Assembly: GCF_000004075.3 (NCBI RefSeq)
Contig: NC_026661.2
Location: 20,178,307-20,242,306, forward strand
Origin: Cucumis sativus
Taxonomy: Eukaryota > Streptophyta > Magnoliopsida > Cucurbitales > Cucurbitaceae
Direction: 5' to 3'
DNA: 64,000 nt
Made by a program: the position numbers and the translations under genes. Of this stretch, positions 52,580 through 64,000 are shown piece after piece. How positions within the stretch are numbered: position 1 is the first letter of the stretch; each line of letters starts with the position of its first letter. Under the pieces are notes generated by a model, which saw nothing but the letters and a program-made list of their open reading frames with translations, had not been told where the DNA came from and did no database searches.

Positions 52580-54391
52580 GATTATAATTATAATTATAGT
52601 AGTAGGATAGGCTTTAGATATAATAATTTTTCTTTTGTAATTTCATTCATTATATCACATGCAAAAGTTGCTAAGAAAGAAAAGACATTAGCCTTTAGAT
52701 TTATAAGAAAATTTGATATATAGAAAGTAATATTCTAATTATAATTTGGCAGATAAGACGTTTATTACTATTTAAAAAGTCATTTTTGTTGATGTAAATG
52801 AAAAGCCAATTTGTGGGTACAACTTCATTAATATTACTCAATAGTAAAAACTTCTCTTATTTAATTTGTTAGTCTCATATTTGTTGATTTAATACTTTCA
52901 AAATTATTTAGAGTAAAATTTTGTTTCTATTTAAAAAAAAAAGCTATAAATGTTTTACTTTTAATAAAAGTTTCTTTAAGAAGTACTCCACAAAGGATTT
53001 CATACTTTTTAGTGTAATTTTTGGGTCAAAAATGAGAGATAAAGGTTGGTGTTGCTTTTAACAATCTAGAATTCTTTAATCATAATGGTTATATATAAAA
53101 AGCACCCAACTCCCAATTTACAATCTCAAAAGTCATTTCATGGGAAGGCTTTAGTGAATTTGAAAGTTTGAACATATTTTTTTTGAATAAATATATATTT
53201 TAATAAATTTTGTCTAAAGTTAATGTAGTTAAGTCAATAAAATTGTGTTTGAGATATAGAGATTGAAATCTAAAGAAAAAAAAAAAAAGAGTGTAAAGTA
53301 AAAAAGAAGTAATATGGTGGGAAGAGGAAAGGAGTGATTGGTGGAGAGCAGAAGGAATATTGCATAATTTAGGGAATAAATGAGGGGAAGAAGAAGAATG
53401 GTATAATGTAAGATTAAATGTATTATGAATTGAATATCCCAAACCAAATAAAATGTAATATTTATGAGATAAAAAAGAAAAGAAAGAATTATTATTGGGT
53501 GTGTGTGATGTGTGCTTTGTTGGTAGTGAACAATAGAACATGCTTCTGCTCACCCAACTCTGAATTAACATGTTACCTCCCTTTTTCATTTCCTTCTCCA
53601 TTTATATTATATATACTTCTCTTTTATACTTTATATATATAAGACTTCTCCTTTACATAACTATTTTGTTTTTTAATCCAATTCTAAATACATAAATAAA
53701 TGCAAGTTTTTTAAGCTATTTTTGTAGTTTTTAAAATTTGAAAAAGAAAAAGTTTACTTTCGAGGTGGAATATGAAGAAGTGTCTACATGCTTGTTTTTT
53801 AAAAAAAGTTAAAATTAAAAACGAAATAGTTACTCGATTGGAGAAAAAAAAGTTACTTTTGGTGATGATTATATTTTTTGTTTAATATTTATTCAATAAA
53901 CGTTTGAATTGTTATTCAAATTTGAGGAGTGAAAAGTAAGTTCTTGAAGACTTGTTTAGTCGAGGAAATAACAAAATAAAGAAACTTTGATTGTAGGTGG
54001 AAAGTAGTGTCAATGACCAATATAAAACTTTATAACACTAAACTTGTAAGTTAACCAAAATATTAACTGTATCTGTCACATTTTTCTTTTTATAGTGTGT
54101 GAATTATATTTTCAAGTGTTTAATTTAAAAAATAAGTTATTTTGAAGAAAAAAATAATAGTGTTTGAAAGTGACTCAAAATACATGTATTTTAAACTATT
54201 TCTAGACAGAAAATGAGTTTTTTGAAAAATATTTTTGTTTAAGCCAAGCTAAACGTAGAATTTGATCGTTGACTAATTAGAAGTTAAATATCATTTTTAA
54301 TAATACTTAATAAGCCAATTTGGATTACAACTTTTTTCTCTTTCTTCTTTTCACTTATAGAAATATAATTCTAACTTCACTTTTGAGTAAA

Positions 54392-54417
<26 letters not shown>
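54392..54417. repeat. (AT)n microsatellite
   Basis: About 13 uninterrupted AT units. Confidence 0.85.
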
Positions 54418-54422
<5 letters not shown>

Positions 54423-54767
54423 TAAAGATATTTTAAAAAGAGTAAGATTGAAATATTTGAAAAATCATAAACACATTCAATATATAGGTTATAATCATAA
54501 TTATCGTCCACGGCAGCTAGAGGTGAGTCCGAGTCTTTATCAGTTGGAATCAATTATTTTTTTATCAAATCAACACCAAACCAATTATGGTCTATTTAGT
54601 AAAAGTACAAAGCGTCTCGATCACAAAAGAGTACAAACTAACCGTTGGTCATTGATTTAAACCTTTTAAAATTTTCAAAACTATTGTCACTTTAGATTTT
54701 TCTCAAATGACCACAATCAATCTTTTTGATAGGTTAGCTTGATTTTTTTATCTATCATGTTCATCCA

Positions 54768-54850
54768 ATACAGTTAAGCTACTGATACAATATATGTCAA
54801 TAACATAGAGATTATATGTTCAAATCTCTCGTCTCATTTATACTAAAAGA
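54768..54850 (+). mobile_element. tRNA-derived SINE-like head
   Basis: CAGTTAAGCTACTG (54771-54784) occupies the A-box position and ATGTTCAAATCTCTC (54816-54830) the B-box position, about 45 bases apart. The text between them (TCAATAACATAGAGATTAT) is typical of tRNA-like SINE heads. An A-rich stretch follows from about 54845. Ends are not defined. Confidence 0.45.
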
Positions 54851-55167
54851 AAAGAATTATATTTTATCTTTAAAATAGAAGAAGAAAAAGTCAAAAATAG
54901 TATAGAAATATGGTGGGATCTTTATATTTTGTTCTTTTTAAGGTTGTGGGAATTTTAATTTTCCATCATTGAACATAAAAACATCTAATAACCTATGCCA
55001 AATGTGGACATATAAAAATCAAGTGAAGAAGGACATATATTGGTTTGATAAGATGGCCAAATAAAATGTGACATGTTTGTGCAATTGGACCAACCATTCA
55101 TTATATATATACATATTACACAATAATGTGGGCAAATAATTATAATATATAATGTAATAAGAATAAG

Positions 55168-55170
<3 letters not shown>

Positions 55171-55234
<64 letters not shown>
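55171..55234. repeat. (AT)32 microsatellite
   Basis: The longest dinucleotide tract in the window: 64 bases of uninterrupted AT. Likely to vary between individuals and to be error-prone in assembly. Confidence 0.95.
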
Positions 55235-55240
<6 letters not shown>

Positions 55241-55576
55241 CCCTCAATCATAAACCATGTGTCAATTATGGAAGGATGAAAGTGAAAGATTAAAGTGAAC
55301 CCATTAACTAATGTCTCCCAAGACCATCCCATCAAGGGAATATAATTGAGATTTTTCCCCAAAATTTAGGCATAATTTGTTTGATTCTACATTTTCTTTT
55401 TCTTTTCTTGGTTTCAATATGTTCTGTTAGTATCTGTTTTAAACTTTTTAAAAATGTTTCTTCTTTAGTTTCTATAAATTTGGGACATAATATAAACCAT
55501 AAATCTATACATTAAGAATATGATTTGGTGGACTGTTCATTTATATATTGGATTTTGTAAGATAGAAAGGAATGGT

Positions 55577-55604
55577 TGAGGTCTGAGGTCTGAGGTCTGA
55601 GGTA
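55577..55604. repeat. Four tandem copies of a 7-bp unit
   Basis: TGAGGTC is repeated three times exactly and a fourth time as TGAGGTA. Confidence 0.9.
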
Positions 55605-57055
55605 TGAGAAGTGAAGTGGGTGTGGGGTAGGAGAAGTATGGGTGACAGACCAATAAAATCCAAGTACGTGGTTTGTCAAACTGTAGGTGACAGTGATCCT
55701 GGTTGGTCCGTGACAGAAAAAGAAAAGAAATGTTACCCAAAGAATAATATGATATTTGATAGATGTGATTCACCTAAGCTATGGCCCCATCTTCCAACTA
55801 TGGTTTCATTGTTATTCAAAATATCCTTGCATATACTCACTAGTTTTCATGGCTTTAACACAACGCTAGTATTTGTGATCTTCAGAAATAAAAGTCAGGT
55901 CGATACTTCAAATTCAATCAATTAGTATATGTAGTAAAATATTAATGAATTATTGGGTGAGTCAAATAAATTTATTTAGATTTAAGATAGTTATTCAATC
56001 TGCATCCAAAATATGGGTTACAGCTGAAGTTTGGAAGCCTCGCTTGAGGGAAGAGACAACACATTATATTTTCAATCTGTCTTTTTCTTTTTCTTTTCAA
56101 TCTGCCTTTTTAAAATCATATATTTAAGACTATCATAATCTAATTGAGGGCTATATTTGTATTTATTTTATTACTATTATTCTTATTAATAAAAACTAAA
56201 TAACCAACTAGACATATTTATTCATTTTTTCATTTTTTTTTCTTTGGTTGAAAAATAACTCTTAAACTAGGGAGTGACATTCAAATAGTAGAAAGGAAAC
56301 CTAAAACTCAATGAAACTGAAAATGTTAAACTCAGTTTGATTAAATAACAAAGCTAAATTTGAATTTGAATCGAAAATTATTTTAAAATTTTTCAAGAGT
56401 ATCAAAACCGAATTTCAGTTAAGTTCGGTTTGGCCACGAACTCGTTTCCACTCTTACCTTAAACATAGCAAGGGATCAAACATCAACTAGATGTACCTCT
56501 CTAATTCTCTAAAATTTTTATTGTTTCTCTCTCCCCAACACCGATGACAAACCACAGACTTTTCAAAGAAAGCTTTATTTTCCCTAAATAACGAATGGAG
56601 GAGGAACTCGCGTTTTTATATTACAAAAGAGGATTAATCAAAGGGTGCAAGCAGTGAATCTATGAACCACATAATGCATGGAAATAGTTGAACTTCATTC
56701 TAGACAATGATCAAATCATATGAGATGCTTGATTTATACTTTTTGAAGGAACATGAGTGAAAAAGGAAAACGAAACACGGTATCGAGGATGAACAACACA
56801 TTGTAATTTATGGCGACTTATAAAATGTACAGACCACTTCACCTTGAACTCCAGAGGTGAATGAGTTGGATTCAAGTTTGTGTCAATCTTCTGAGGTTGG
56901 TGGGTTGAAAGAGCTGATACAATTTGCTTGCAGTAACTGTTCAAAGAGAGCCACGAGAGTCTTTAAGAAAGAAGCCATCCGTTTGAACTAGGAGTCCAAT
57001 ATCGTCGATGTTGTGTCCATGAAAATGTGAGGAATAGTTGAGACACTCGAACCGC

Positions 57056-60000
57056 TCAACTACGCCATGCAGAAGATACTTCAGAATCAACATCTTCTTC
57101 CCACCAAGTGGCAGCCTGCAAAAGTAGACTAGATTTCAACAGTATCCCATAATTTTATTGAAGCAGATTTGAAGTGTTAGCTTCATAAAGGATCATTTCA
57201 CTGAATAAAAAACGTAGGCAGCACAATATGAAGCAGATTTCTCTTCAGATTTCTGGTAGGTTGGTGTGGAAGCAAATAAGAATTAATAGTACAAGAAAAG
57301 GTAGCAATAAATCTAGAAGGAAAAATATAAAACAGAATCACAAATATAAAGGGAGAACCTTGTAGCCCCTGCGGAGAAATTCTAGTGAGCTTCCTTGCTC
57401 CTCCTGTAGTCCAAGGACCCTCAGTAGTTCATCTTTGGTCTAAATTACGAGCAACAGTTAGTCCAGAAACACCAGACAAATGATAAAACATCTAAAAGTT
57501 CAAAGTACTTTAGTTTAACATACTTCACCAAGGGTGAACCTTGTTTCACTCTCTGCAACGCAGGCATAAGAATTATCAGATTGTTTCAGCATCACTTGCC
57601 AAGGTCCTGAAAGTATTATGAATATGAATAGAAATGACAACAGATTGATGTAAAAAAGCAGATGAGTCTAAAACTCAGATAGCAAAACTCAAGTGGGTGG
57701 TGAACCAATTTGGACCGAGAAAGTTATCAAGAGAATTAAAAAAGGAAAAAAAAAATCTCCAACACCAAGTTCAATAAAACAGTAGACACACCGGCGTATT
57801 GACGAAACAACGCTCCACTGTAATTAACAATATAAGGTGCTACTGCTACTGTCTTGGTATCCCTCCCACAAGGAGAACCAAAAGAAGATAATTTAGTCAA
57901 AATGTATATATGTCAATGTAATTAGAAAAGTGTTCCATGATGGGATCCAAAACCTTAGAATACTCTCTGATTCGAATGTAGAACACTGGGATAAACTGAG
58001 AGAGAAATCGATAATGCAAATCTTTGGGGGGAAATCCCAGTAAGCCCAAGTCCGCACTGTAAGTTTACAAACTTTTGATCAATAGTTGCATATATGAACC
58101 AAGCATCTATCAAAGATGGATGAAGAGGACCATTACCGCAAGGTTTCAAGTTCTAGATTAAACAACAGGGCGGGGATTGACGAAGCAAAAGTTTCCTGCA
58201 AATCCCAAAATGAAGTTAACAGAACACATTACCTATTGTGTGAGAAAATGTAACTTAGAAAGTCAATAATATGTCTTACTCAGCTCGTGCTTGGTAAGTT
58301 TGGAAAAAGACATTTTATAACCATCGATCCCACAGTGAAAAAAGTCGCTTATTAATGGTAATAATTATAAGAATTCATATCAGTATTTTGTAGACAGCTG
58401 AATCATAATATATGGGAGGAATACGTTTTCAAGAAAAAAATTATAATTTGTGCTGAAAAAACGGAAATTAGCATAATGTAACCAATTAGAGAAGAAATCA
58501 TGAAAACTTTTAATCAGAAGCTAATCAAGGTATGCCAAAGGTTCAAAAACTGCCATCTTGCAATTAGCATGGACATCATACCACATACTTCTCTATCAAA
58601 CCAAGTTCACGCGTGCTACAATTAATGAATATATACAAAGATGGAGGGTCACTAGATGTCCAACGACCTGCAAACCAGATGGATTGCAAAGAGTGAGAAA
58701 TCATTAAATGAGAATGTTGGTTCCGGAAAGAAGGTAAAGAAATAAAAGATGATTACAATATGACGTATACAAACCAGCTGAGGAAGAAGAAACATGCTTA
58801 TATCCACAAAAGTGAAGTGAAATACATTGGAAGAGGCAGTTTTAAGTTTATAAATAGCTTTCTCATATGAGAATTAAGGTCTATCACAATTCATATAGTT
58901 TTTTTTTCCTCTCATCAATATTTTCTCCCTCTGGCTCTTCTTTTTATTTCCTGACATTTTCTTTCTTCTAAATCAAGTTTTTTACAGTCTATGAACGTAG
59001 GTTGCAGTCTTGCCATAATGGTTAGAGACCTAGGGTCACGTAAAATGACGTATATTTGTAAAACGCATTTGATAGTGAAATACATGGCCATGGCATGCAC
59101 AGAATAAAAGAAAAAAAAAGAGGATAAGAATGTAAAACATCTTGTGAGATCCATGTCTTTAGAACCAACCTGCATTGTCGTCTTCAAAATCAAAATCAAG
59201 GGTGTTTCTAACAGATCTGAAGAAAGATGTGACAGCACCAGCAGGAACATCGTCCAGGGAACTTACAGTTATACCATCGATCTGAAAGACAAAAGGGAAA
59301 AACGAAGTCAAATGAGCATATAAAACGGAGACCAAGATTTATATTGTGTGAACAAGCATGCCTTCGATTAGCTCACATCATTTGTTACTAGTAATTATAT
59401 TGTGTTCTCAGATATTTATTTATTCTTCAACTATAATATGTGACACCAAAATATATGTGAGAAGATGCTGGATATTAAACATTCTAAGTGGCATGAACAA
59501 TCTTGAATTCATGCATATCTTTGCTGTTGGTGTACGAAAAAACGAGCAACCGACCAAACTGAAGTCAGTTGGTCGGAGAGTGAGAGTGGTCGGTCGGTTG
59601 TTATTTATTCAACATGGAGTACACAGATTTTTTTTTCACATCTTTAGGATGTCCTTTTTCTTGTCGTGCTATTACCAAATCTTCCAAAATTATTTATCTA
59701 ACCGATTAATGACAACAAAAGAGTTTCTCTTTTCACTTGGTTTGCATCTTCCCTCTCTTTTCGTACTCTTACTATCCTAAACAAAATATTTACTTCTTAC
59801 GAATGAAGCAAAACAAAGAAGTTTGAAGAGTTAACTAGTTACCGAGTCAAGAGCTGTTTTGAACAACTGTGAAGCTCTACGCTTCTCTGGCTTATCTGGA
59901 AACACCTAAATTTATAGCAGGAGATTTTAATAGCTGCACAAAATTCAGAAGAGATTTGCAATATTTAAGTGTGTATAGATATATAGTTGCTTACAATGCA

Positions 60001-61646
60001 AGATCTAATTCCTCTCTTTTCTTGAAGATTTCTTGCAACAGCCAGGGCCAGTTGAATATTTGCATCAATGAAATCATCTGAAGATCCCTTTACATATTTA
60101 GAAATTTTCTCAAATCAAATATTCATATGCTATCATCAACAATCCAGAATATTGAAAATAACCTAAACCAACAAAGTTTTGAATCTGAACCATGCTCTAA
60201 TACATCAAGTGTTAAATCTCGGTGGCGCAATTAATTAACCTATATCTCATGGTTTACTTTTCACAACTTCTTTTCAACTGGTTTCATCGCACAGAATAGT
60301 AGTCTTAATGTTCATGGCTCGCTCATACAAGAAAAATACACAAACATAAAACTCTTGGACATATTATAAAATGACCCTGTTACCTATTTTAAACGAATAC
60401 ATTCAAAATCAATAACTAAAACGAGCTGCAAAACAGACTGGATTTCCGTATGTATAGGGGGGCAAACCTATATGAGGTATATTTTAATAATGAGAAAACA
60501 AAACGTTCTAAGCAGAAAATTCCAAACGTGCTGGAGAAAGATACCTTATACGAAGAAATGTTGCTAGGCAGGGGTCTGAATATGGGAAATCCCACCAAAA
60601 AAGGGAAACAAAAAAGGGAAACAAAAAACAAAAAACAAAATTAGAAAATAATGAAAATTATACTATGAAGAACTAGATAATAAATTCGAGAATTAACCAC
60701 ATTCCGACACTAAAGCAAAGGATATTGTTACTTCTCATAAGCCGTGTTCAGAAACAATTTACTACTACAAAAATCAAGTCTGTAAAATCCCATCTTGCAA
60801 AAGGGTTTCAACTATACAAGATTCTACTTAAAAGAATAATTACAAAAAGCCTTTGAAACTAAATTCCAACGACCACGCCTCTATAACACTGCTTCTCTTC
60901 TCTCCCTCAATATTCCACGCTAAAGCTCACACCTAACAACCCATAATAAGCTGCTTTTCTCCCTAAAAAGCCAGACAGAGAAGGAACTCCTCGATCATGG
61001 CACGAACAATTTACCTAAACAGACTACGGTTGGAATCTCAGTTTCAAATAATTTTAAATTGGGTCCTCTGCAAGAAGGAAGCTCCGAAATTAAACCCGCT
61101 AGATCATCTTAACAAAAGCCCAACCGATTACGATACTTGAGGCATGAGGATTAGAAGAGACGAAAACAAACGTACAACATGGTAGTAGTAACTCTGATGC
61201 TAACTTGCTAAGTAACAAATTAAAGGAATGAACAGCATTTCTCAAAAGAAAGAGCCTAATAGAACCGAAAAGTAAGACCAATCAATATTCATAGTGAAAA
61301 AGAAAGATTACGGGAAATCAATCTCCAAGCGCATCTTTCCATCTTCCAGAGCATAAGCAAGAGAGTTAGCAGCATCGGAGACTAACACCTCGTACGTTTT
61401 GGGCTTATAAATGGGAACTCCAGCCTTAGGATCGGATCTCTGAGTAACCGGTGCAGCTCGTTCTTTGTCAAGACAGTGTATTCTAAAGCAAAATCCGGAA
61501 GCCGCCAAGGTTTGAGCGCCAAATAAACTGGATCGAGTAGAACGCCGTAAGGACGAGGAAATGGGAGAGAAGAGAAAGTTGGTGTGAAACGGTGGAGAAA
61601 GAGAGGGAATGTGGGGTGGTGAAGAGAGAAACGCCATGATCGCCAT
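57056..61646 (-). CDS. Chloroplast DUF1995-type protein (At5g27560/LPA3-like)
   Basis: Twelve exons on the minus strand join in frame to 388 aa: 61646-61312, 60575-60545, 60087-59995, 59905-59843, 59281-59170, 58667-58582, 58195-58137, 58056-57954, 57852-57792, 57606-57524, 57439-57359 and 57115-57056. All introns are GT-AG; exon 2 is only 31 bases. The first ~60 residues are Ser/Phe/Pro-rich and end in a basic stretch, like a chloroplast transit peptide. The mature part matches what I know of plant DUF1995 proteins: [54 protein letters not shown], and a C-terminus with [20 protein letters not shown]3, a DUF1995 member, assists photosystem II assembly; whether this gene is LPA3 or a sister is not decided here. 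A second in-frame ATG lies at codon 4. Confidence 0.8.
59547..59600. repeat. Nested inverted repeats in DUF1995 intron 4
   Basis: CGACCAAACTGA (59551-59562) and TCAGTTGGTCG (59565-59575) pair over 11 bp with one bulged A and a 2-base loop. The same left arm, as CAACCGACC (59547-59555), can instead pair perfectly with GGTCGGTTG (59592-59600), so two hairpins compete. Confidence 0.8.
60545..60575 (-). other. 31-base microexon of the DUF1995 gene
   Basis: The exon carries one base of a split Pro codon plus ten codons ([10 protein letters not shown]). It is flanked by CATATTCAG and GTATCT splice sites, with introns of 736 bp upstream and 457 bp downstream. Skipping it would shift the frame. Confidence 0.8.
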
Positions 61647-62877
61647 GGGTAAGCTCTCTGAAGTTCTGAGTGGAAGTTCAGTCGCCGGGAAAAAGAGAGC
61701 CGGTCGTTTGGATGAGACGATAACGAACTTGAAGACACCACTTTATGATTTTCCCGCGGGTCCTCTATCTTCTTGAATATTCGCATTAGCCCCTTTAACT
61801 TCTTGGAATTACGATTGAGAGATGCTTCTAACATTCTATGTATAACTATTTCTTTAAATACTATTTTGGTTTGTTTATTTCATGTTAAGTTTAAATCCAA
61901 CTCTATTTTGTGTTCAATTTTTTCTTTTCATTTTTTACTCTCTTCTAAATAAATTTGGCACTTTGTTTCTCTTTTCCTTTCATATTATATGTAAAATGCA
62001 ACTTGATATTATTTTAAGAAAAATACTTGGGTGCATCTTCAGTTGTTCGTTTTTTTATGTATTTAATCCAAGTGTCTAATCACGGTTGTTGTATGACAAA
62101 TTTATCCTTTTTTTTCAATTTACTGTAAGAGTTTGAAATTTTTTGTAATTGAAAGGAATGTATAAAGATAAGTGTAGCTTAGACTGCACCTAAGTATTGT
62201 TCTTGTTTTAATTTAGAACTTGCTTGATTATACATCTTCAACAAAAAATTACCTTAAGGAAAGAGAAAAAACTTAATCTTTATGAAGTAAGATAAGAATG
62301 GAAGAAAAAGATAAAATATGGTTAAGTCATTGAACTTTCGAGATTGTTTTATTTTGGCCCTCAAACTCTGAGAATGGTTGTTATTTGATGTTATACTTCC
62401 GCTTGTTCTATTTCGGTCCTTAAATTTTCAAAAGGTCTATTTTAGTACCCAAACTCTTCAAAATATAATCATTTTAACCTATTCTGTACTTTTAGAAAGC
62501 AACATATATAAATACACACACCAACCAATTGGTTTAAGATGTATGCAATCTATAATGTTATTTAACTACTCAACAGCTAGTTTTGGAGGAGAGAACAATG
62601 TGAGATTTTTTGTAAGAATGAATTTGAGAGGCCCAAATGAATCTTGACTTACCTTGTCAGAACTTAAGTTTGGTGTTTCCCAAAACCAAAACAAGCCACT
62701 TAGGAAGAAAACAAATGGAGAACAACTCTGAAAAAATAGCTACACCAGGCACAACATATACAATTACTCTTCTTTCATTGCCAACGCTTTGATTTACAAC
62801 TAATGGTAACATAGGTGAAACAAAATGAAAGAATATCAAGATGATAAGCACAAATAGGATAAGAAAAATCTATGATG
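61647..62877. other. Spacer between DUF1995 and PNSB1 genes
   Basis: 61647-61830 is the DUF1995 leader/promoter; the minus-strand frame 61834-61382 there is a shadow. The right 200-250 bases are the likely PNSB1 3' UTR. Otherwise AT-rich, nothing recognised. Confidence 0.55.
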
Positions 62878-63934
62878 TCACTGAAAGGCAAGAGCTAGAG
62901 GCACTTCAAAACTCTGTATGGCCTTTTTAATTGTTCCCATATCGATGTCGATTAGCCGTCCTGTTGCTGACGAAACTGTGATGCATCTCTTTGCTTCAGC
63001 GTTGGGAACAAATAGTTTTGCCTTCTCTTCAGAACAAAACAAGGCAATGCTGTAAACACATTGGCACCACATAACATGTCAACCACAGTTCTTTCCATAG
63101 CAGATGGAAGATTTTAAGATCAGTAAGCAAACTATTGAGTTTCTATGAAGGAGAAACAGAACAATACCTTGGTTTTTCACGAGCAATGGCAAGTTGGACA
63201 GCAGCTGTGTTGGTAGCGATTAGACCGGCCGAGTCATTAATGAGAGCAGCTAGCTACACATTGCAGTTAAGAATGATATGTTTAGGCACTGAACTTTTAT
63301 CAATTTCTTTGTAACCGTATCCTCTTCATTTTTCCTTGATTTCTTAGTTAACATTGTGTTTTGTGTATTTATCCTTTTGCAGTTTACTCATCAACACTAA
63401 AAGAGAAAGAAGGATCGTATGGATACCTGTCCGGGAGTCGTGATAAATACTATGCTTGCATTATTGCCGACCTCCTCCTCTACACTTTCCCGCTCCTTTT
63501 CATGTGGAATGACAAAGACTGGCTTGAATCCCCTGTATTTAGATTCAACAAACATTATCATCAGAAGATAGTGAGAGAAAAAAGCAGCATCAAGTTACTT
63601 TTTATTTCCTTCAATCCATTTGTATAAGCCTATAATGCATCCTTTTTTCCGACGAAGATATTGACATGGTACCAACCTTATACACTTGGCTATTTCTGCC
63701 CAAGCTCGAATGGGTAGCAAGCTATCAGTATCACCTTTGGACTGCATGGAGGCTTTCGAATCTGATTCTATTCCATGAATCACAATATATTTTCCCTTCT
63801 CAGCACCTGCTTTCCTATATTTTTCTGCTATAACCTCCTTCAATTTCCTCGCAATTGAAACTTTAAGTGGAGGAACGGGATGCCTGGGAACGCTACGAAA
63901 TGGCCTCCCCAACCAGTCAACCATTTGATGATAC
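62878..63934 (-). CDS. PNSB1: Photosynthetic NDH subunit of subcomplex B 1 (PNSB1/NDF1/NDH48), 3' part
   Basis: Four exons on the minus strand are visible: 63934-63677, 63532-63427, 63253-63168 and 63049-62878. Together they give the C-terminal ~206 residues; the 5' exons lie beyond the right edge. Phases agree at each join (AG|G, CAG|CTA, AG|C). Recognisable text: MVDWLGRPFRSVPRHPVPPL, AGAEKGKYIVIHGIESDSKA, FKPVFVIPHEKERESVEEEV, LAALINDSAGLIATNTAAVQ and a C-terminus with LIDIDMGTIKKAIQSF. The fold is related to glycosyltransferase family 9 (heptosyltransferase-like); PNSB1 is a lumen-distal subunit of the chloroplast NADH dehydrogenase-like complex that supports cyclic electron flow around photosystem I. 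The region 63935-64000 is intron, since the same frame is interrupted by a stop just upstream of the acceptor. Confidence 0.8.
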
Positions 63935-64000
63935 CTAAATCATGAAAATCGGCCTTCAAGGCATCAAAAAGGTAGAAGTTTGAGCTAGATATTTCTCTTT

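Larger units (their letters stand above)
50834..57055. other. Spacer between the RLK gene and the DUF1995 gene
   Basis: 50834-51350 is the RLK leader and promoter. Beyond this no gene is supportable. Frames at 51775-52161 (plus) and 53200-53601 (minus) are AT- or CT-biased with no domain. Microsatellites, a SINE-like head (54768-54850) and a short 7-bp tandem repeat (55577-55604) are listed separately. From about 56574 (AATAAA on the minus strand) to 57055 lies the likely DUF1995 3' UTR. Confidence 0.5.

Noticed and set aside
53200-53601. 133-aa minus-strand Ser/Phe/His-rich frame
   Set aside because: It is the product of GA/CT-biased sequence. I also considered a microRNA precursor here but found no convincing hairpin or known microRNA.
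55990-56010. AATCTGCATCC resembling the start of miR2111
   Set aside because: Only the first 11 bases match and no fold-back partner is visible.
59010-59040. tRNA-like text GCCATAATGGTTAGAGACC
   Set aside because: An A-box-like string without a B-box at the right distance; not enough for a tRNA or SINE call.
61382-61834. 150-aa minus-strand frame
   Set aside because: It is an out-of-frame shadow of DUF1995 exon 1 and its leader.

Overview
The window is nuclear DNA of a flowering plant, almost certainly a eudicot. The genes have plant-type GT-AG introns, the spacers are very AT-rich, and every recognisable protein has a close counterpart in eudicots. A cucurbit (Cucumis-like) source is my impression from the style of the proteins and repeats; I cannot prove it from the sequence alone. 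Nine protein-coding genes can be reconstructed, eight of them whole and one running off the right edge. Exon joins were worked out by hand, and for every complete multi-exon gene the exon lengths add up to an open frame.

Layout. 0.5-3.7 kb, plus strand: a SERINC-type multispanning membrane protein (6 coding exons, 411 aa). 5.1-8.3 kb, plus: 26S proteasome ATPase RPT1 (10 exons, 426 aa), with a palindromic TGGGC/GCCCA promoter element. 10.4-11.3 kb, minus: splicing factor ISY1 (one coding exon) with an inferred 2-kb intron in its 5' UTR. 16.4-19.9 kb, minus: hydroxycinnamoyl-CoA:shikimate/quinate transferase (HCT; 2 exons, 430 aa), with lignin-type AC elements in the promoter. 20.1-34.0 kb: about 14 kb with no supportable gene, made of AT-rich DNA, microsatellites and a few structured islands. 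34.0-39.5 kb, plus: a PP2C protein phosphatase (10 coding exons, 367 aa). 41.3-42.6 kb, minus: a small 83-aa single-pass membrane protein, head to head with a P-class PPR protein (43.3-45.3 kb, plus, 546 aa). 48.7-50.8 kb, minus: an intronless receptor-like kinase with a very long insert in its activation segment. 57.1-61.6 kb, minus: a 12-exon plastid DUF1995-type protein. 62.9-63.9 kb, minus: the 3' half of PNSB1, a chloroplast NDH subunit.

The genes look like an ordinary mixture of housekeeping and regulatory functions rather than a pathway cluster. The one suggestive pairing is at the right end, where two predicted plastid proteins lie in tandem. Mobile DNA is light: four tRNA-derived SINE-like sequences recognised by internal promoter boxes (one with direct repeats at both ends), a possible SINE/LTR remnant in a PP2C intron, and many AT microsatellites. 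I found no CRISPR, rRNA or convincing tRNA genes, and no clearly new multi-gene system. The most checkable oddities are the overlapping upstream ORF and intronic in-frame ATG of the PPR gene, the split kinase domain of the RLK, the SINE set, and several strong hairpin or G-quadruplex sequences in introns.
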